A DNA stretch of 64,000 bases from NCBI GenBank assembly GCA_016865505.2, contig AP025252.1:2852001-2916000 (forward strand), written 5' to 3'. The notes under the pieces were generated by a model. It saw only the letters and a list, made by a program, of their open reading frames with translations, was not told the origin of the DNA and ran no database searches. The stretch is from Bryobacterales bacterium F-183 (GTDB lineage: Bacteria; Acidobacteriota; Terriglobia; Bryobacterales; Bryobacteraceae). Both the position numbers and the translations under genes were made by a program. Numbering within the stretch: position 1 is the first letter of the stretch; every line of letters begins with the position of its first letter. Shown piece by piece: positions 42,528 to 51,578 of this stretch.

Positions 42528-44204
42528 ATGAGCGCGCACTCTTTCGGTCCTTACCATCTCAACCCGCGTGAACGTTCTTTGCGCCGGGACGGGAAGGTCA
42601 TGCAGCTTGCACCCAAAACGTTCGACCTTCTCTGTCTGTTGGTAGAAAGTGCCGGCAAGGCTCTCAGCAAAGAGAAGCTGTTGGGTCAGCTATGGCCAGA
42701 CACTTTTGTCGAAGAGGCGAACCTGACGCAGCACGTCTCGCTTCTCCGCAAGATGCTCGACGACGGCGTGTACATCGAGACTGTACCCAAGTTCGGCTAC
42801 CGCTTCGCTGCCCCCGTCCGAACCGCACCCGCCGCTGGAGTGGCCGACGCGACTCTGGACCTGACACCGCCGCAACCGCCCAAGCCGCCGGCCGCCGCTT
42901 CAGTTGCAAAACTCGAAAAGCCGCCCGAAACCCGCTATGCACGTAACGGCGGCGTCAACATCGCGTACCAGGTGATTGGCGACGGCCCCATCGACCTTGT
43001 CTTCGTGATGGGTTGGGTATCGCACCTCGAGTACTTCTGGGCTGAGCCGTCGTTCGCGCGATTCTTGCGCCGCCTGTCGTCCTTTTCGCGCCTCATCCTG
43101 TTCGACAAGCGCGGCACCGGACTTTCCGATCGCGTACCTCTTGACGCGCTCCCCACGCTCGAACAGCGCATGGAAGATCTCCACGCCGTGATGGATGCGG
43201 TCAACTGCAATAAAGCGGCGCTGTGCGGTGTCTCGGAAGGCGGTCCGATGTCCGCGCTCTTCGCCGCGACCTACCCCGATCGCACTCTGGCGCTCACGAT
43301 GATCGGCACGTACGCGCGCCGCCTGCGTGACGACGACTATCCCTGGGGACCCACGCTCGAACAGCGTGCCATGTATCTGGATGAGATCGAGCGGTCCTGG
43401 GGTGGACCCGTCGGCATCGAGGACCGCGCGCCTTCCAAAGCCGCAGACCCTGAGTTCCGCAACTGGTGGGCGACCTACCTTCGCATGGGGGCCAGTCCAG
43501 GCGCCGCCCGCGCGCTCACCAAGATGAACGCAGAGATCGACGTACGCAGCGTGCTGCCCTCGGTCCGCGTGCCGTCGCTCATTATCCATCGCACCGGTGA
43601 CCAATGTCTGAAGGTAGAAGAAGGCCGCTATGTCGCGTCGCTCGTGCCCAACGCGCGGTACGTGGAGTTCCCCGGCGACGACCACCTGCCTTTTGTCGGC
43701 AATCAGGACGAAATCATCGACGAGATGGAGGAGTTCCTCACTGGCGTACGCCATGGTGAAGAACCGGAGCGTGTCCTGGCCACAATTCTCTTTGTACAGG
43801 GACCGGACACGGTTGATGCACGCCTGCGCGTTCAGCTAGACCGCGAGGTCAATTGGTTCCGCGGGCAGCGGCTCAACGCGCCCGGACATCCCGAAGCGCT
43901 CGCCAGTTTTGACGGACCGGCGCGCGCGATCCGCTGTGCCTCTGCGATTGTCGAACATGCCCGCCGCGCCGGGACCTCCGTCCGAATCGGTCTCCATACG
44001 GGTGAATGCGACAAGCTTCCCGATGGCGGTTTGGGCGGCCTTGCGGTAGAAGCCGGAGCGCTGGTACTGGCAGCGACCCCCGCCAACGAGGTGGCCGTTA
44101 CAGGCCCCGTGCGCGACCTCGTCGCCGGTTCGGGCATCACGTTTCAGCCAATGGACGGCACCGTGATGGATTGGCGTCTCTTCCGCGTCCTTCGCGCAAA
44201 GTGA
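42528..44204 (+). CDS. wHTH / alpha-beta hydrolase / degenerate cyclase fusion
   Basis: A 558-residue protein with three domains. Residues ~1-95 form an OmpR-type winged helix (FGPYHLNPRERSLRRDGKVM, ending KFGYRFAAPV). Residues ~135-395 are an alpha/beta hydrolase with nucleophile Ser in GVSEGGP, an acid in HRTGDQ and His in GDDHLPF. Residues ~410-555 resemble a class III nucleotidyl cyclase domain (SFDGPARAIRCASAI, RIGLHTGE, VRDLVAGSG). The metal Asp sites (FTD and GDG in active cyclases) read FVQGPDT and PGHPEA. The catalytic Arg region reads EAGALVLAA, so it should be inactive. It may be a ligand-responsive regulator. GTG 42510 is an alternative start. Confidence 0.85.
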   Translation: MSAHSFGPYHLNPRERSLRRDGKVMQLAPKTFDLLCLLVESAGKALSKEKLLGQLWPDTFVEEANLTQHVSLLRKMLDDGVYIETVPKFGYRFAAPVRTAPAAGVADATLDLTPPQPPKPPAAASVAKLEKPPETRYARNGGVNIAYQVIGDGPIDLVFVMGWVSHLEYFWAEPSFARFLRRLSSFSRLILFDKRGTGLSDRVPLDALPTLEQRMEDLHAVMDAVNCNKAALCGVSEGGPMSALFAATYPDRTLALTMIGTYARRLRDDDYPWGPTLEQRAMYLDEIERSWGGPVGIEDRAPSKAADPEFRNWWATYLRMGASPGAARALTKMNAEIDVRSVLPSVRVPSLIIHRTGDQCLKVEEGRYVASLVPNARYVEFPGDDHLPFVGNQDEIIDEMEEFLTGVRHGEEPERVLATILFVQGPDTVDARLRVQLDREVNWFRGQRLNAPGHPEALASFDGPARAIRCASAIVEHARRAGTSVRIGLHTGECDKLPDGGLGGLAVEAGALVLAATPANEVAVTGPVRDLVAGSGITFQPMDGTVMDWRLFRVLRAK

Positions 44205-44643
44205 TCACCCGTAGAGCCTGTTGCAGCGGCCAATGCTGCAGGTAGTTGGGCCAATAATAGTGCGCGTACGCTTTGTTCAGCGCGACGATGGTGTACATGC
44301 GCAACTCGCCACCCTCGGCGTAGATGCTGTTGGCGGGGAGCACCATCCCGTCCGCCTCGATCCACTCTCCTGCGCCTCGTCGCCGCAACGCCCGTCGCGC
44401 CAGCTTTTGGAATAGAACTAAACCTCGACGGAGTTCCGGCCGCCAGATTCCGTCGATGGGAAACCGCCGCGGATGTACCGGCGATTCCGGCAGGTTGGAG
44501 AGCGCCTGCAAAAACACCTGTACCAGCGCGACATCGTCCCGCCGGTTGGCCAAGCCATTGCCCACCGGTTCACTCACGTTGACGTAGTGAGCCATCGGCC
44601 CGCTGCCGTCGTTTGCACGGAAACTGGTTTCGAGGTACGCCAC
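44137..44643 (-). CDS. peptidoglycan-binding-like domain protein
   Basis: A 168-residue protein without a signal peptide. Residues ~25-80 follow the pattern of a PG_binding_1 domain: VGNGLANRRDDVALVQVFLQ, then FPIDGIWRPELRRGLVLFQ. The rest, with EWIEADGMVLPANSIYAEGG and a Trp/Tyr-rich stretch, is not recognised. Similar modules occur in hydrolases and in phage or secretion-system proteins. The C-terminal 22 codons overlap the convergent fusion gene by 68 bp. Confidence 0.6.
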   Translation of the reverse strand: MAYLETSFRANDGSGPMAHYVNVSEPVGNGLANRRDDVALVQVFLQALSNLPESPVHPRRFPIDGIWRPELRRGLVLFQKLARRALRRRGAGEWIEADGMVLPANSIYAEGGELRMYTIVALNKAYAHYYWPNYLQHWPLQQALRVITLREGRGRDANPSRCRPLAET

Positions 44644-44706
44644 TGTCTCCAGCCTAAAGATGGCGGAGGCCCGGCGTCCTAAAGATTCTCTAAAGGATCG
44701 CTAAAT

Positions 44707-45081
44707 TTACTGATGTACAGAATGCTGCGGCTGCGGGGGATTCAGCTTGATTTGCAGAGACTTATCGTCTTCGTCGATCTCAAACTGCTGTCCGAACGTC
44801 TGGTAACCCTTGGCGATCACCTGAATCAGCACAGTGCCCTGAGGCAACTCCGGAACCTTGGTCCAGCCGTCCTGATTGGTGCGGGTCTCCCACGATGTCA
44901 TCTGCTTCTTGCCAAGCTTGGCAATCGAACGCCCCTTGACGAACCGGACAATCACTGACGCGCGGTCGACAGGCTTGCCGTTCAGATTGGTCACTGTAAT
45001 CTGCAATCGTGCCGTTTCACCGGCAAACGCCGAAAGCGCACCGGCCATGAAGAGCAGGGCAGCGGCTATGTACTTCTGCAT
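44707..45081 (-). CDS. exported carboxypeptidase-regulatory-like (Ig fold) protein
   Basis: A 124-residue protein with a Sec signal (KYIAAALLFMAGALSAFAG). The mature part is one CarboxypepD_reg-like beta sandwich: LQITVTNLNGKPVDRASVIV, a charged loop, then GTVLIQVIAKGYQTFGQ. Such domains are common as secreted binding modules in Acidobacteriota. No partner is obvious; it is followed downstream by the peptidoglycan-binding-like gene on the same strand. Confidence 0.78.
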   Translation of the reverse strand: MQKYIAAALLFMAGALSAFAGETARLQITVTNLNGKPVDRASVIVRFVKGRSIAKLGKKQMTSWETRTNQDGWTKVPELPQGTVLIQVIAKGYQTFGQQFEIDEDDKSLQIKLNPPQPQHSVHQ

Positions 45082-45130
45082 GTCACCTCCATTATCTCAG
45101 GTAGCACCGCTCGTGCGTGAGCGGTTGCCC

Positions 45131-45409
45131 TCATAGGATCTGAAATCCCCGGCCACTCCGGGACGTGGACTCTTCCTTGTCTACCCCGCGCACCTCTGCC
45201 CATCTCGGACCCCGGTACAACTCCCCTTCCAGTGCCTCCAACTGCGCTGCCGTACCTTGGGCGAACACTTCCACCCGGCCATCGTCCAGGTTCTTGGCGT
45301 ACCCCGACACGCCCAGCGCCGTCGCGGCCTTTTGTACAAAGTTGCGGAACCCCACGCCCTGCACACGTCCACGTATGAAGTACGTGCGGGAAATCGAACG
45401 CTCGGCCAT
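45131..45409 (-). CDS. acyP: acylphosphatase
   Basis: A 92-residue protein of the usual acylphosphatase length. The phosphate-binding loop with catalytic Arg is [13 protein letters not shown] (about residues 13-25). The catalytic Asn is in [16 protein letters not shown]. It hydrolyses acyl phosphates in the cytoplasm. It is transcribed divergently from hemB with 17 bp between start codons. Confidence 0.95.
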   Translation of the reverse strand: MAERSISRTYFIRGRVQGVGFRNFVQKAATALGVSGYAKNLDDGRVEVFAQGTAAQLEALEGELYRGPRWAEVRGVDKEESTSRSGRGFQIL

Positions 45410-45426
45410 ACTTGAATTATCCCCTT

Positions 45427-46395
45427 ATGGCCTTTCCGATCCATCGCAAACGGCGTCTGCGCGCCTCCGACTCGATGCGCCGCCTGGTGCGTGAAACCTG
45501 GCTCGAACCCGCCCAGTTCGTACTGCCGCTGTTTGTCTGCGAAGGCGACGATGTTTACAAGCCCATCAGTTCCATGCCGGGCCAGGCGCAGATGTCCATC
45601 GACCGCATCGTCAAAGAGTGCCGCGAGGTGGAATCGCTCGGCATCGGCGGCGTGATCCTCTTCGGTATTCCAGCCCATAAGGACGAAACCGCGAGCGAAG
45701 GCTACAACCCCGACGGCATCGTACAGCGTGCCATTCGCGCGATCAAGCAGGAATGCAAGAAGCTGGTGGTCATTACCGACGTGTGCAACTGCGAGTACAC
45801 AAGCCATGGCCACTGCGGCAAAGTAGTCGGCAACGATGTGGATAACGATGCGTCGCTGGTGTGGCTGGCGGATGCCGCGCTAACGCATGCCCAAGCCGGT
45901 GCCGACATCGTCGCGCCGTCGGACATGATGGACGGTCGCGTGGTGGCCATTCGTGCGCGTCTCGATGGTGCAGGCTACACCAACATCCCGATCTTTTCCT
46001 ACGCCGCCAAGTTCGCATCGTGCTTTTACGGGCCCTTCCGCGAAGCCGCAGAATCGACACCTCAGTTCGGGGATCGTCGCAGTTACCAGATGGATCCCCC
46101 CAACGCCCGCGAGGCAATGCACGAGATGCAACTCGACCTCGAAGAAGGCGCCGACATGCTGATGGTCAAGCCCGCCATGGCGTACCTCGACCTGATCCGC
46201 GCGGCCCGTGAGCAGTTCCCGGTGCCCATCGGTGCGTATCAGGTGAGCGGCGAATTCAGCATGATGCACGCGGCTGCGGAAAAAGGCTGGATCGATCTGG
46301 AACGCGTCATGATCGAGTCGCTGACGTCCATCCGACGCGCTGGTGCGGACATCATCCTCACGTACTTCGCCAAGGACGCGGCCCGCATCCTATAG
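45427..46395 (+). CDS. hemB: porphobilinogen synthase (delta-aminolevulinate dehydratase)
   Basis: A 322-residue HemB from ATG 45427. The two active-site lysines are K195 ([15 protein letters not shown]) and K248 ([12 protein letters not shown]). A three-Cys zinc site is present ([14 protein letters not shown]120, C122, C130), which suggests the Zn-dependent type rather than the Mg-only type. It condenses two 5-aminolevulinate molecules in tetrapyrrole synthesis, feeding heme for the cytochromes in this window. The 3' end overlaps the convergent hydrolase gene by 6 bp. Confidence 0.97.
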   Translation: MAFPIHRKRRLRASDSMRRLVRETWLEPAQFVLPLFVCEGDDVYKPISSMPGQAQMSIDRIVKECREVESLGIGGVILFGIPAHKDETASEGYNPDGIVQRAIRAIKQECKKLVVITDVCNCEYTSHGHCGKVVGNDVDNDASLVWLADAALTHAQAGADIVAPSDMMDGRVVAIRARLDGAGYTNIPIFSYAAKFASCFYGPFREAAESTPQFGDRRSYQMDPPNAREAMHEMQLDLEEGADMLMVKPAMAYLDLIRAAREQFPVPIGAYQVSGEFSMMHAAAEKGWIDLERVMIESLTSIRRAGADIILTYFAKDAARIL

Positions 46396-46962
46396 CGCGA
46401 ACTTTTGAAACGCCTGCGCGACCTCGGACGGCGTCGCGCCTTTGCCGCCGCCCAGGTCGTGCTTCAGCTTTTCGAACAGTAGCCGCTCCGTTCGCGCCGG
46501 GATCAACGCCACCGCTGCTGTCAGTTCCTCTGGTGTACCGAACTCGTCCTTGCCGCCACTCGCAAACAGCGTTGGTACCTGCAGAGAAGGGAAGTGCTCC
46601 GTGCGCAACTGCGCGGGCTTGCCCGGCGGATGCAACGGATAGCCGAGCAACAGCAAAGCATCCGCAAGTTCCGGCTGTGACGCCAACAGAATCGACCCCT
46701 GTCGTCCGCCGTAGGAATGCCCGCCCAAAAAGACCTTCCCGTTCACTCGCGCCCGCATCGCGCGCAGGTGCTGGGCAAGGCCTTCCCGATCCAGGTGCTG
46801 ATCCGCAGGCCGTGGCGGACCGCTCCGTCCCGACTCGCGAAACGCCAGATCGACACGCTCCACTACCCAGCCGAGGGCTGTAAACTCGCGATCCATCGCG
46901 ATCAACAGCGGCGCATTCCGGTTAGACCCCGCGCCATGAGTCAGTACAATGCCGTGCGTCAT
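46390..46962 (-). CDS. alpha/beta hydrolase (KANL3/Tex30-like)
   Basis: A 190-residue protein from ATG 46962. It begins [18 protein letters not shown]. The nucleophile elbow is [13 protein letters not shown], an acid Asp lies in [14 protein letters not shown], and a C-terminal His is in [11 protein letters not shown]. The HGAG and GGRQ features match the small KANL3/Tex30-type hydrolases. Substrate is unknown. It overlaps the tamB stop (ATGA), so it is the last gene of that operon. Confidence 0.85.
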   Translation of the reverse strand: MTHGIVLTHGAGSNRNAPLLIAMDREFTALGWVVERVDLAFRESGRSGPPRPADQHLDREGLAQHLRAMRARVNGKVFLGGHSYGGRQGSILLASQPELADALLLLGYPLHPPGKPAQLRTEHFPSLQVPTLFASGGKDEFGTPEELTAAVALIPARTERLLFEKLKHDLGGGKGATPSEVAQAFQKFAL

Positions 46963-49900
46963 TTGAATCGTTTGCGGAACTGAAAGTCGATACCAAACAG
47001 TCCGTTTTCTTCGCGAATCGCCGTCGCCGACCACTGCCGCGAAATGTCCCATTGGATGCGCACAATCTGTTCCTGCGTCCTTGCCAGATTGGTGATGTAG
47101 GTCAGCGTGATGTCCTTGGACACCTGCTGTTCCAAGGTCAGGCGCGCCTGCGGAATGTTTTCGACACCGGTCAACTGCGGGTCGATCTTGATGCGCGATA
47201 CGCCGAAGAACTTCTGCAATCGCCCGTTCAAAGATGACGCAACCGCCTCGCCCACCAGGCTTCCCACGCCCTGCAACGTCGACTGGTTGTTACTTTGCGA
47301 CGTCGCCAGACCCGCGCCGATATTGGGATCGCGGCCAATCGCCAGCAGCGCGATGATCTCGCTCGGCTGCAGCGGGGGATCGGAACGGTACGCCGCATTG
47401 ATCTTCCGTGGCGTGCCGGAAAAACTCACGTTCACCGTGATGCCGCGCGCCCGGGTCTCGGCCTCCAAATCGAACGTCGGCTCAATCCGCGTCGGATTGA
47501 AGAATCGGACATCGCCGCGATTCAATGTGTATTTATTGCCGAAAAGCGAAATCTCACCCTCGCTGAAGGACACATTGCCCAGCAGACTTGGCCGAAGCAG
47601 ATTGCCGCGCAAGCGCAGATCCACCTCTGCCCGAAGGCCGCGCGTCAACGACGTTTGAAACTCCAGATTCGGCGCACTCTCGATCCGCAGGTCAAACTGC
47701 ATGCCACGAAGGTACTCATTGCTCGCCGCCACGGGCTCCGTCGGTTGATTCGCACCTGCAGTCTCAGCGAGCATACTCGCAAAGTCGGTTCGCGGGTTGA
47801 ACCCCGCGCGTACCAGCGACACATTTCCGGCGAGCAAACTATCCTCTGACGTGCCCGTCAAGCTCAGGTTCGCGTTCACCGTCGTCGACGCACCCTCGGG
47901 ATACCGCACGCGTACACCTGTCGCCACCGCCTGCAGACGGTACACCAGCGCAGGACCCCCAAAGCCCACAAAGCCAGTGAGCGAGAACTTGCCGCCGCCG
48001 CTTTCGCCAGCCAGCGTCTGCACTGTTGCGCGGCTGCGATCAAACAACACCGATCCGTTCACGTTGTCGATCCCCGTCGGCAGGTCGCCAAAGTACAGCG
48101 AGGCGTTCTCCAAGTACAGCTGCCCGTTGATCTGCGGGTTGTCCAAAGGCCCGCGTACCGCAGCGTCCATCCGCGCCGTACCCGCACTCAGCAGATCCTT
48201 GTTCACCAACTGCAACTCGGCCATATCGACCGTACCGGCGACCTTCAAATCCCACGCCGACGTCTGATGGAAGGCCGCTTTGCCCGTAACGCTAACCCGC
48301 GTCTTCGTGCCCGCAAACTGCGCTGACTGCACCACCGCCTCATTCGCCGTCAACTGCACGCGCACAGGCTGCAGATTGGTGATGACCAGATCCTGCTCGC
48401 GCGCTCCACCACGCAAAATCTGCTGCGGATCGGGGTTGATCTGAATACGCCGCAGCACGACGTTCGCCCGGAACGTGTCTTCGGGATCGAGCAGCGCCAC
48501 CTGGAATCGCACATCGCCTTCGAGCGCACTCTGAAACGGCATCGGCCGCTGCTCCGATGACAACATCGCGATCAGATTCTCAAACGAGCCGCCCGCAATC
48601 GATAAGCTACCTTCGCCCGGCGCATTGCCCTGCAGGTTCCATTCGCCATTCAGCCGTACCCGTGCGCCTTGAAACACGCTACGCCCGGTGACGCCCATCA
48701 CCGACCCCTTGGTCGCCGCGCGCAATTCCACGCTGCCCACGCGGGTCTGCTTGTACCCTAGCGACGGTACGCGCAGTTCACCGTTGAGGAACCGCAAGCG
48801 CAGGTCGCCACTCGCCACTTGGCCCTCTCCATCGGTGCTGAATGCCAGCGTGCCGCTGAAGTCCTTCATGCGCGCATGCAGATGGTTGATCGCACCAATA
48901 TCGATGCCCGACGATTGCGCCTTCCAACGCAGTACACCGCTCTTCCAGTCCGCGCCGGACTTCGCGTAGCGCAGCGAAAACGGCACCGTCGCCTTATGCA
49001 GCACCATTTCGCCATTCGCTGCTTCCACCACATCGGGAGTGAACTTGACGTTGGCGGAAATCGAGTCAATCGGCTCCCGGTATGCGACGATGTTCGTCGC
49101 TCGCACTGTACCATCGCCTTGCGGCGCCGCCAGCGTACCCCGAAGGTTCGCACTCGCGTTCAACGTCCCGCTGGTCTTGCCGGGATCCGGGATCTGCAGT
49201 GTGCGCAGTAGCGTATCGATCTTCGCGCCCTTCAGCGCCAGCGAAGCTTCTAAAGCGCTGGTCTGCTCCACCTGCCAGTCCCGCAGCGCGACAGATCCCG
49301 AACCCGTCAACTGCATGGCCTGCTCCTGCACGGACAGGTTCCGCGCCCGTACTTGCGTCTTGCTCGCCGTCAGATCTGCCGACGCCCGCTCCAACAAACG
49401 CCCTTGGTATTCGACATTTGCTGCCTGCACGCGTCCGGCGACGCGAGCGTCGTCCACAGTTCCCGCTACCGTACCGTCGAACGACACAAACCCCTGCCGC
49501 AAGGTCACGGGTAAGGGCGTGGACAAGAACGGCTGTACATCGGCCAGATTCGCCGTACGCGCGCCAACTCGCAGATTCGAATTGAGCGCACCATGAAAGG
49601 TCACTTCCGTATCCGGCGTCGACAGATAGCTGTTGGTGGCCTCAATGCCACCGCCTGCGTACGTCAGGTTCAGCATCCCGCGCAGTGGGCGGCCCGTGGC
49701 CATTGGCGATAAGGTCAGATTCGCCGCAGCCGCCGCAATCGTCGCAGGACCCAGCTTGCCCTCCAGCCGTACCTTGCCCGTCGCCATCGCAGCCAGCGGC
49801 AGCGGCTTATCCAGCAAGTGCAACTGATTCGTTGCCAGATCCTTCAAGTCGCCTTCCAGCTTGTAGTTTTCAAATTTCGGCGTCTCGAGTGTACCGATGA

Positions 49901-50933
49901 GGCTCCCGCCCAGTGCATCGATTCGCAGGCCCGTCACCTTCAGCCCGTCGTTGCTCGCCAAAAGGTCGCCACGCAGCTTTCCATTGCGTACCTCAAGCAG
50001 CCGCGACGTATACGTCAACCCCGCCCCATCGAGCGACCCCTCGAGCAGATACCGGAACTTCTCCTGCAGCCCCAAGGTCACCTTACCCTTGAAGTTCGCC
50101 GTACCCACAGGTCCAACCGGCAGCGCGATCAGCTTTGCCACGTCCGGCATCGCCAAACGCGCCGTCAGGTTGAAGTTCGCCGACGGTCGCATCAGGTCGT
50201 ACGCAAAACCCACGATATCGGCTTCCGACGCGCCCACTCGCAACTTCGCCGCACTGATGTTGACCTTGCCATGCTCCAGCTCGGTATCGGCATCTAAATC
50301 GACCTTCAGCGGATTCAATCGCAGCGCCTTCACGTCCATCCCGGCGGCTCGCAAATGCCCCGTGTACTTCGGACCGCGCCTGTCGTACCGCAGTGCCAGT
50401 GCCAGTTGCTCCGTCTTCAGATCCAGCGGTACGCGATCGTCATTGATCGTCAGCGCGCCATCGACGATCTCGAAACGCTGGGCCTTGATGTCCAGTAAGG
50501 TGTCGATAAAGTCGCGCTTCTCAGTCCTTTGTGTCTGGGGCGGCTCCGGCAGGTTGGTATTGCCCTGTGCATCGGACACAATGCGGATTCTCGGACCCGT
50601 CAGAATCACAGAATGCACATCGGCCATCTGCCGGAACCACGACGTCACATGCAGTTCCACATCGATCTGCCGCGCCGTAAACAGTGGAGCCTCGCCTGCG
50701 GGCTCTTTGCCGTGCAACGTGAAGCCGCGCAAGGTCGCCTTCATCCCCGGGAAAGTGAACGCCGCGCTTTGAAGTTCTGCGCGACCACCCGACACCCGCT
50801 GCACTTCACTGATGATTGTCTGCCGCAGGCGTTCGCGAAACGCATCGGTTTGCAGGTACCAATACACCGCCGTAGACACGCACAACGTCAGCAGGATCAA
50901 TCCCACCAGCCCGCGCATCAACCAGCGCTTCAT
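46959..50933 (-). CDS. tamB: TamB-like AsmA-family inner membrane protein (DUF490)
   Basis: A 1324-residue protein with one N-terminal TM (VGLILLTLCVSTAVYWYL) and a long beta-helical body of repeats. The C-terminal DUF490/TamB domain is clear: RGDVRFFNPTRIEPTFDLEA, then ITVNVSFSGTP and SEIIALLAIGRD. TamB-type proteins bridge the envelope and move phospholipids or assist outer-membrane proteins. The start has an AsmA-like layout. No TamA (BamA-like) gene is adjacent. A SurA-like gene overlaps its start by 4 nt, suggesting a joint envelope-assembly role. Confidence 0.93.
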   Translation of the reverse strand: MKRWLMRGLVGLILLTLCVSTAVYWYLQTDAFRERLRQTIISEVQRVSGGRAELQSAAFTFPGMKATLRGFTLHGKEPAGEAPLFTARQIDVELHVTSWFRQMADVHSVILTGPRIRIVSDAQGNTNLPEPPQTQRTEKRDFIDTLLDIKAQRFEIVDGALTINDDRVPLDLKTEQLALALRYDRRGPKYTGHLRAAGMDVKALRLNPLKVDLDADTELEHGKVNISAAKLRVGASEADIVGFAYDLMRPSANFNLTARLAMPDVAKLIALPVGPVGTANFKGKVTLGLQEKFRYLLEGSLDGAGLTYTSRLLEVRNGKLRGDLLASNDGLKVTGLRIDALGGSLIGTLETPKFENYKLEGDLKDLATNQLHLLDKPLPLAAMATGKVRLEGKLGPATIAAAAANLTLSPMATGRPLRGMLNLTYAGGGIEATNSYLSTPDTEVTFHGALNSNLRVGARTANLADVQPFLSTPLPVTLRQGFVSFDGTVAGTVDDARVAGRVQAANVEYQGRLLERASADLTASKTQVRARNLSVQEQAMQLTGSGSVALRDWQVEQTSALEASLALKGAKIDTLLRTLQIPDPGKTSGTLNASANLRGTLAAPQGDGTVRATNIVAYREPIDSISANVKFTPDVVEAANGEMVLHKATVPFSLRYAKSGADWKSGVLRWKAQSSGIDIGAINHLHARMKDFSGTLAFSTDGEGQVASGDLRLRFLNGELRVPSLGYKQTRVGSVELRAATKGSVMGVTGRSVFQGARVRLNGEWNLQGNAPGEGSLSIAGGSFENLIAMLSSEQRPMPFQSALEGDVRFQVALLDPEDTFRANVVLRRIQINPDPQQILRGGAREQDLVITNLQPVRVQLTANEAVVQSAQFAGTKTRVSVTGKAAFHQTSAWDLKVAGTVDMAELQLVNKDLLSAGTARMDAAVRGPLDNPQINGQLYLENASLYFGDLPTGIDNVNGSVLFDRSRATVQTLAGESGGGKFSLTGFVGFGGPALVYRLQAVATGVRVRYPEGASTTVNANLSLTGTSEDSLLAGNVSLVRAGFNPRTDFASMLAETAGANQPTEPVAASNEYLRGMQFDLRIESAPNLEFQTSLTRGLRAEVDLRLRGNLLRPSLLGNVSFSEGEISLFGNKYTLNRGDVRFFNPTRIEPTFDLEAETRARGITVNVSFSGTPRKINAAYRSDPPLQPSEIIALLAIGRDPNIGAGLATSQSNNQSTLQGVGSLVGEAVASSLNGRLQKFFGVSRIKIDPQLTGVENIPQARLTLEQQVSKDITLTYITNLARTQEQIVRIQWDISRQWSATAIREENGLFGIDFQFRKRFK

Positions 50934-51574
50934 TCGCGGTCTCTCCCGAGTGCGATGCCACGCAACCGGTAAATGATCGACGTCTGCGTCCGTTGCTCTG
51001 CAAGCCAGCGCTCCAGCGCTTCATCCACGTGCTTCTGCGTTACCAGCGTTTCCAGATCCGTACGCATCTGCTCAAACGTCTGCGCCGGACGTCCTGCGTC
51101 CTTCAACGCCTTCGTCTGCGTCGCGAACTCGTCCTGCAACTCCGCTTCGGTCACTTGTACGCCAGGCTGAAAACGGTACTGTACAAACCGCAGGAACGTC
51201 AGTTGCCACAGCAGATGCTGCTTCACTTCGTCCTCCGTCAGTTCGTACTCCTTTAACGCCCCACCGTACCTCGGACCATACAGATTCTTCACCTGCTTCA
51301 GTAGCGGTTCCAATTCTTCCGGCTTGGGTGTCGGAAAGCGCGTGATCTCGATTTCCTTGCGAATCAGCGTCTGGTCAATCAATCGCGACGTAGCTTTTTG
51401 CCGCATCGCATCCAGATCCACCTTCTGCCCCTCGATGAACGCCGTTACGCGGACCTCGGTGTGAATCTGCGACAGCGTGATCACCTGCCGGCCCACAGCA
51501 ACAGCCACGCGATCGACGATCTCCGCCGGCGCGGCAGGGGCCAAAAGCAGAAGCAGTGCGATCGCAAACTTCAT
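50930..51574 (-). CDS. SurA N-terminal-like periplasmic chaperone
   Basis: A 214-residue protein with a Sec signal (KFAIALLLLLAPAAPAE). It then follows the SurA/PpiD N-terminal pattern: DRVAVAVGRQVITLSQIHTE, helices with RQKATSRLIDQTLIRKEI, and a C-terminal helix near VTQKHVDEALERWLAEQR. No parvulin PPIase domain follows, so it is chaperone-only. It overlaps tamB by 4 nt and starts 4 bp after the upstream TPR-thioredoxin stop. Confidence 0.85.
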   Translation of the reverse strand: MKFAIALLLLLAPAAPAEIVDRVAVAVGRQVITLSQIHTEVRVTAFIEGQKVDLDAMRQKATSRLIDQTLIRKEIEITRFPTPKPEELEPLLKQVKNLYGPRYGGALKEYELTEDEVKQHLLWQLTFLRFVQYRFQPGVQVTEAELQDEFATQTKALKDAGRPAQTFEQMRTDLETLVTQKHVDEALERWLAEQRTQTSIIYRLRGIALGRDRE

Positions 51575-51578
51575 CGCG

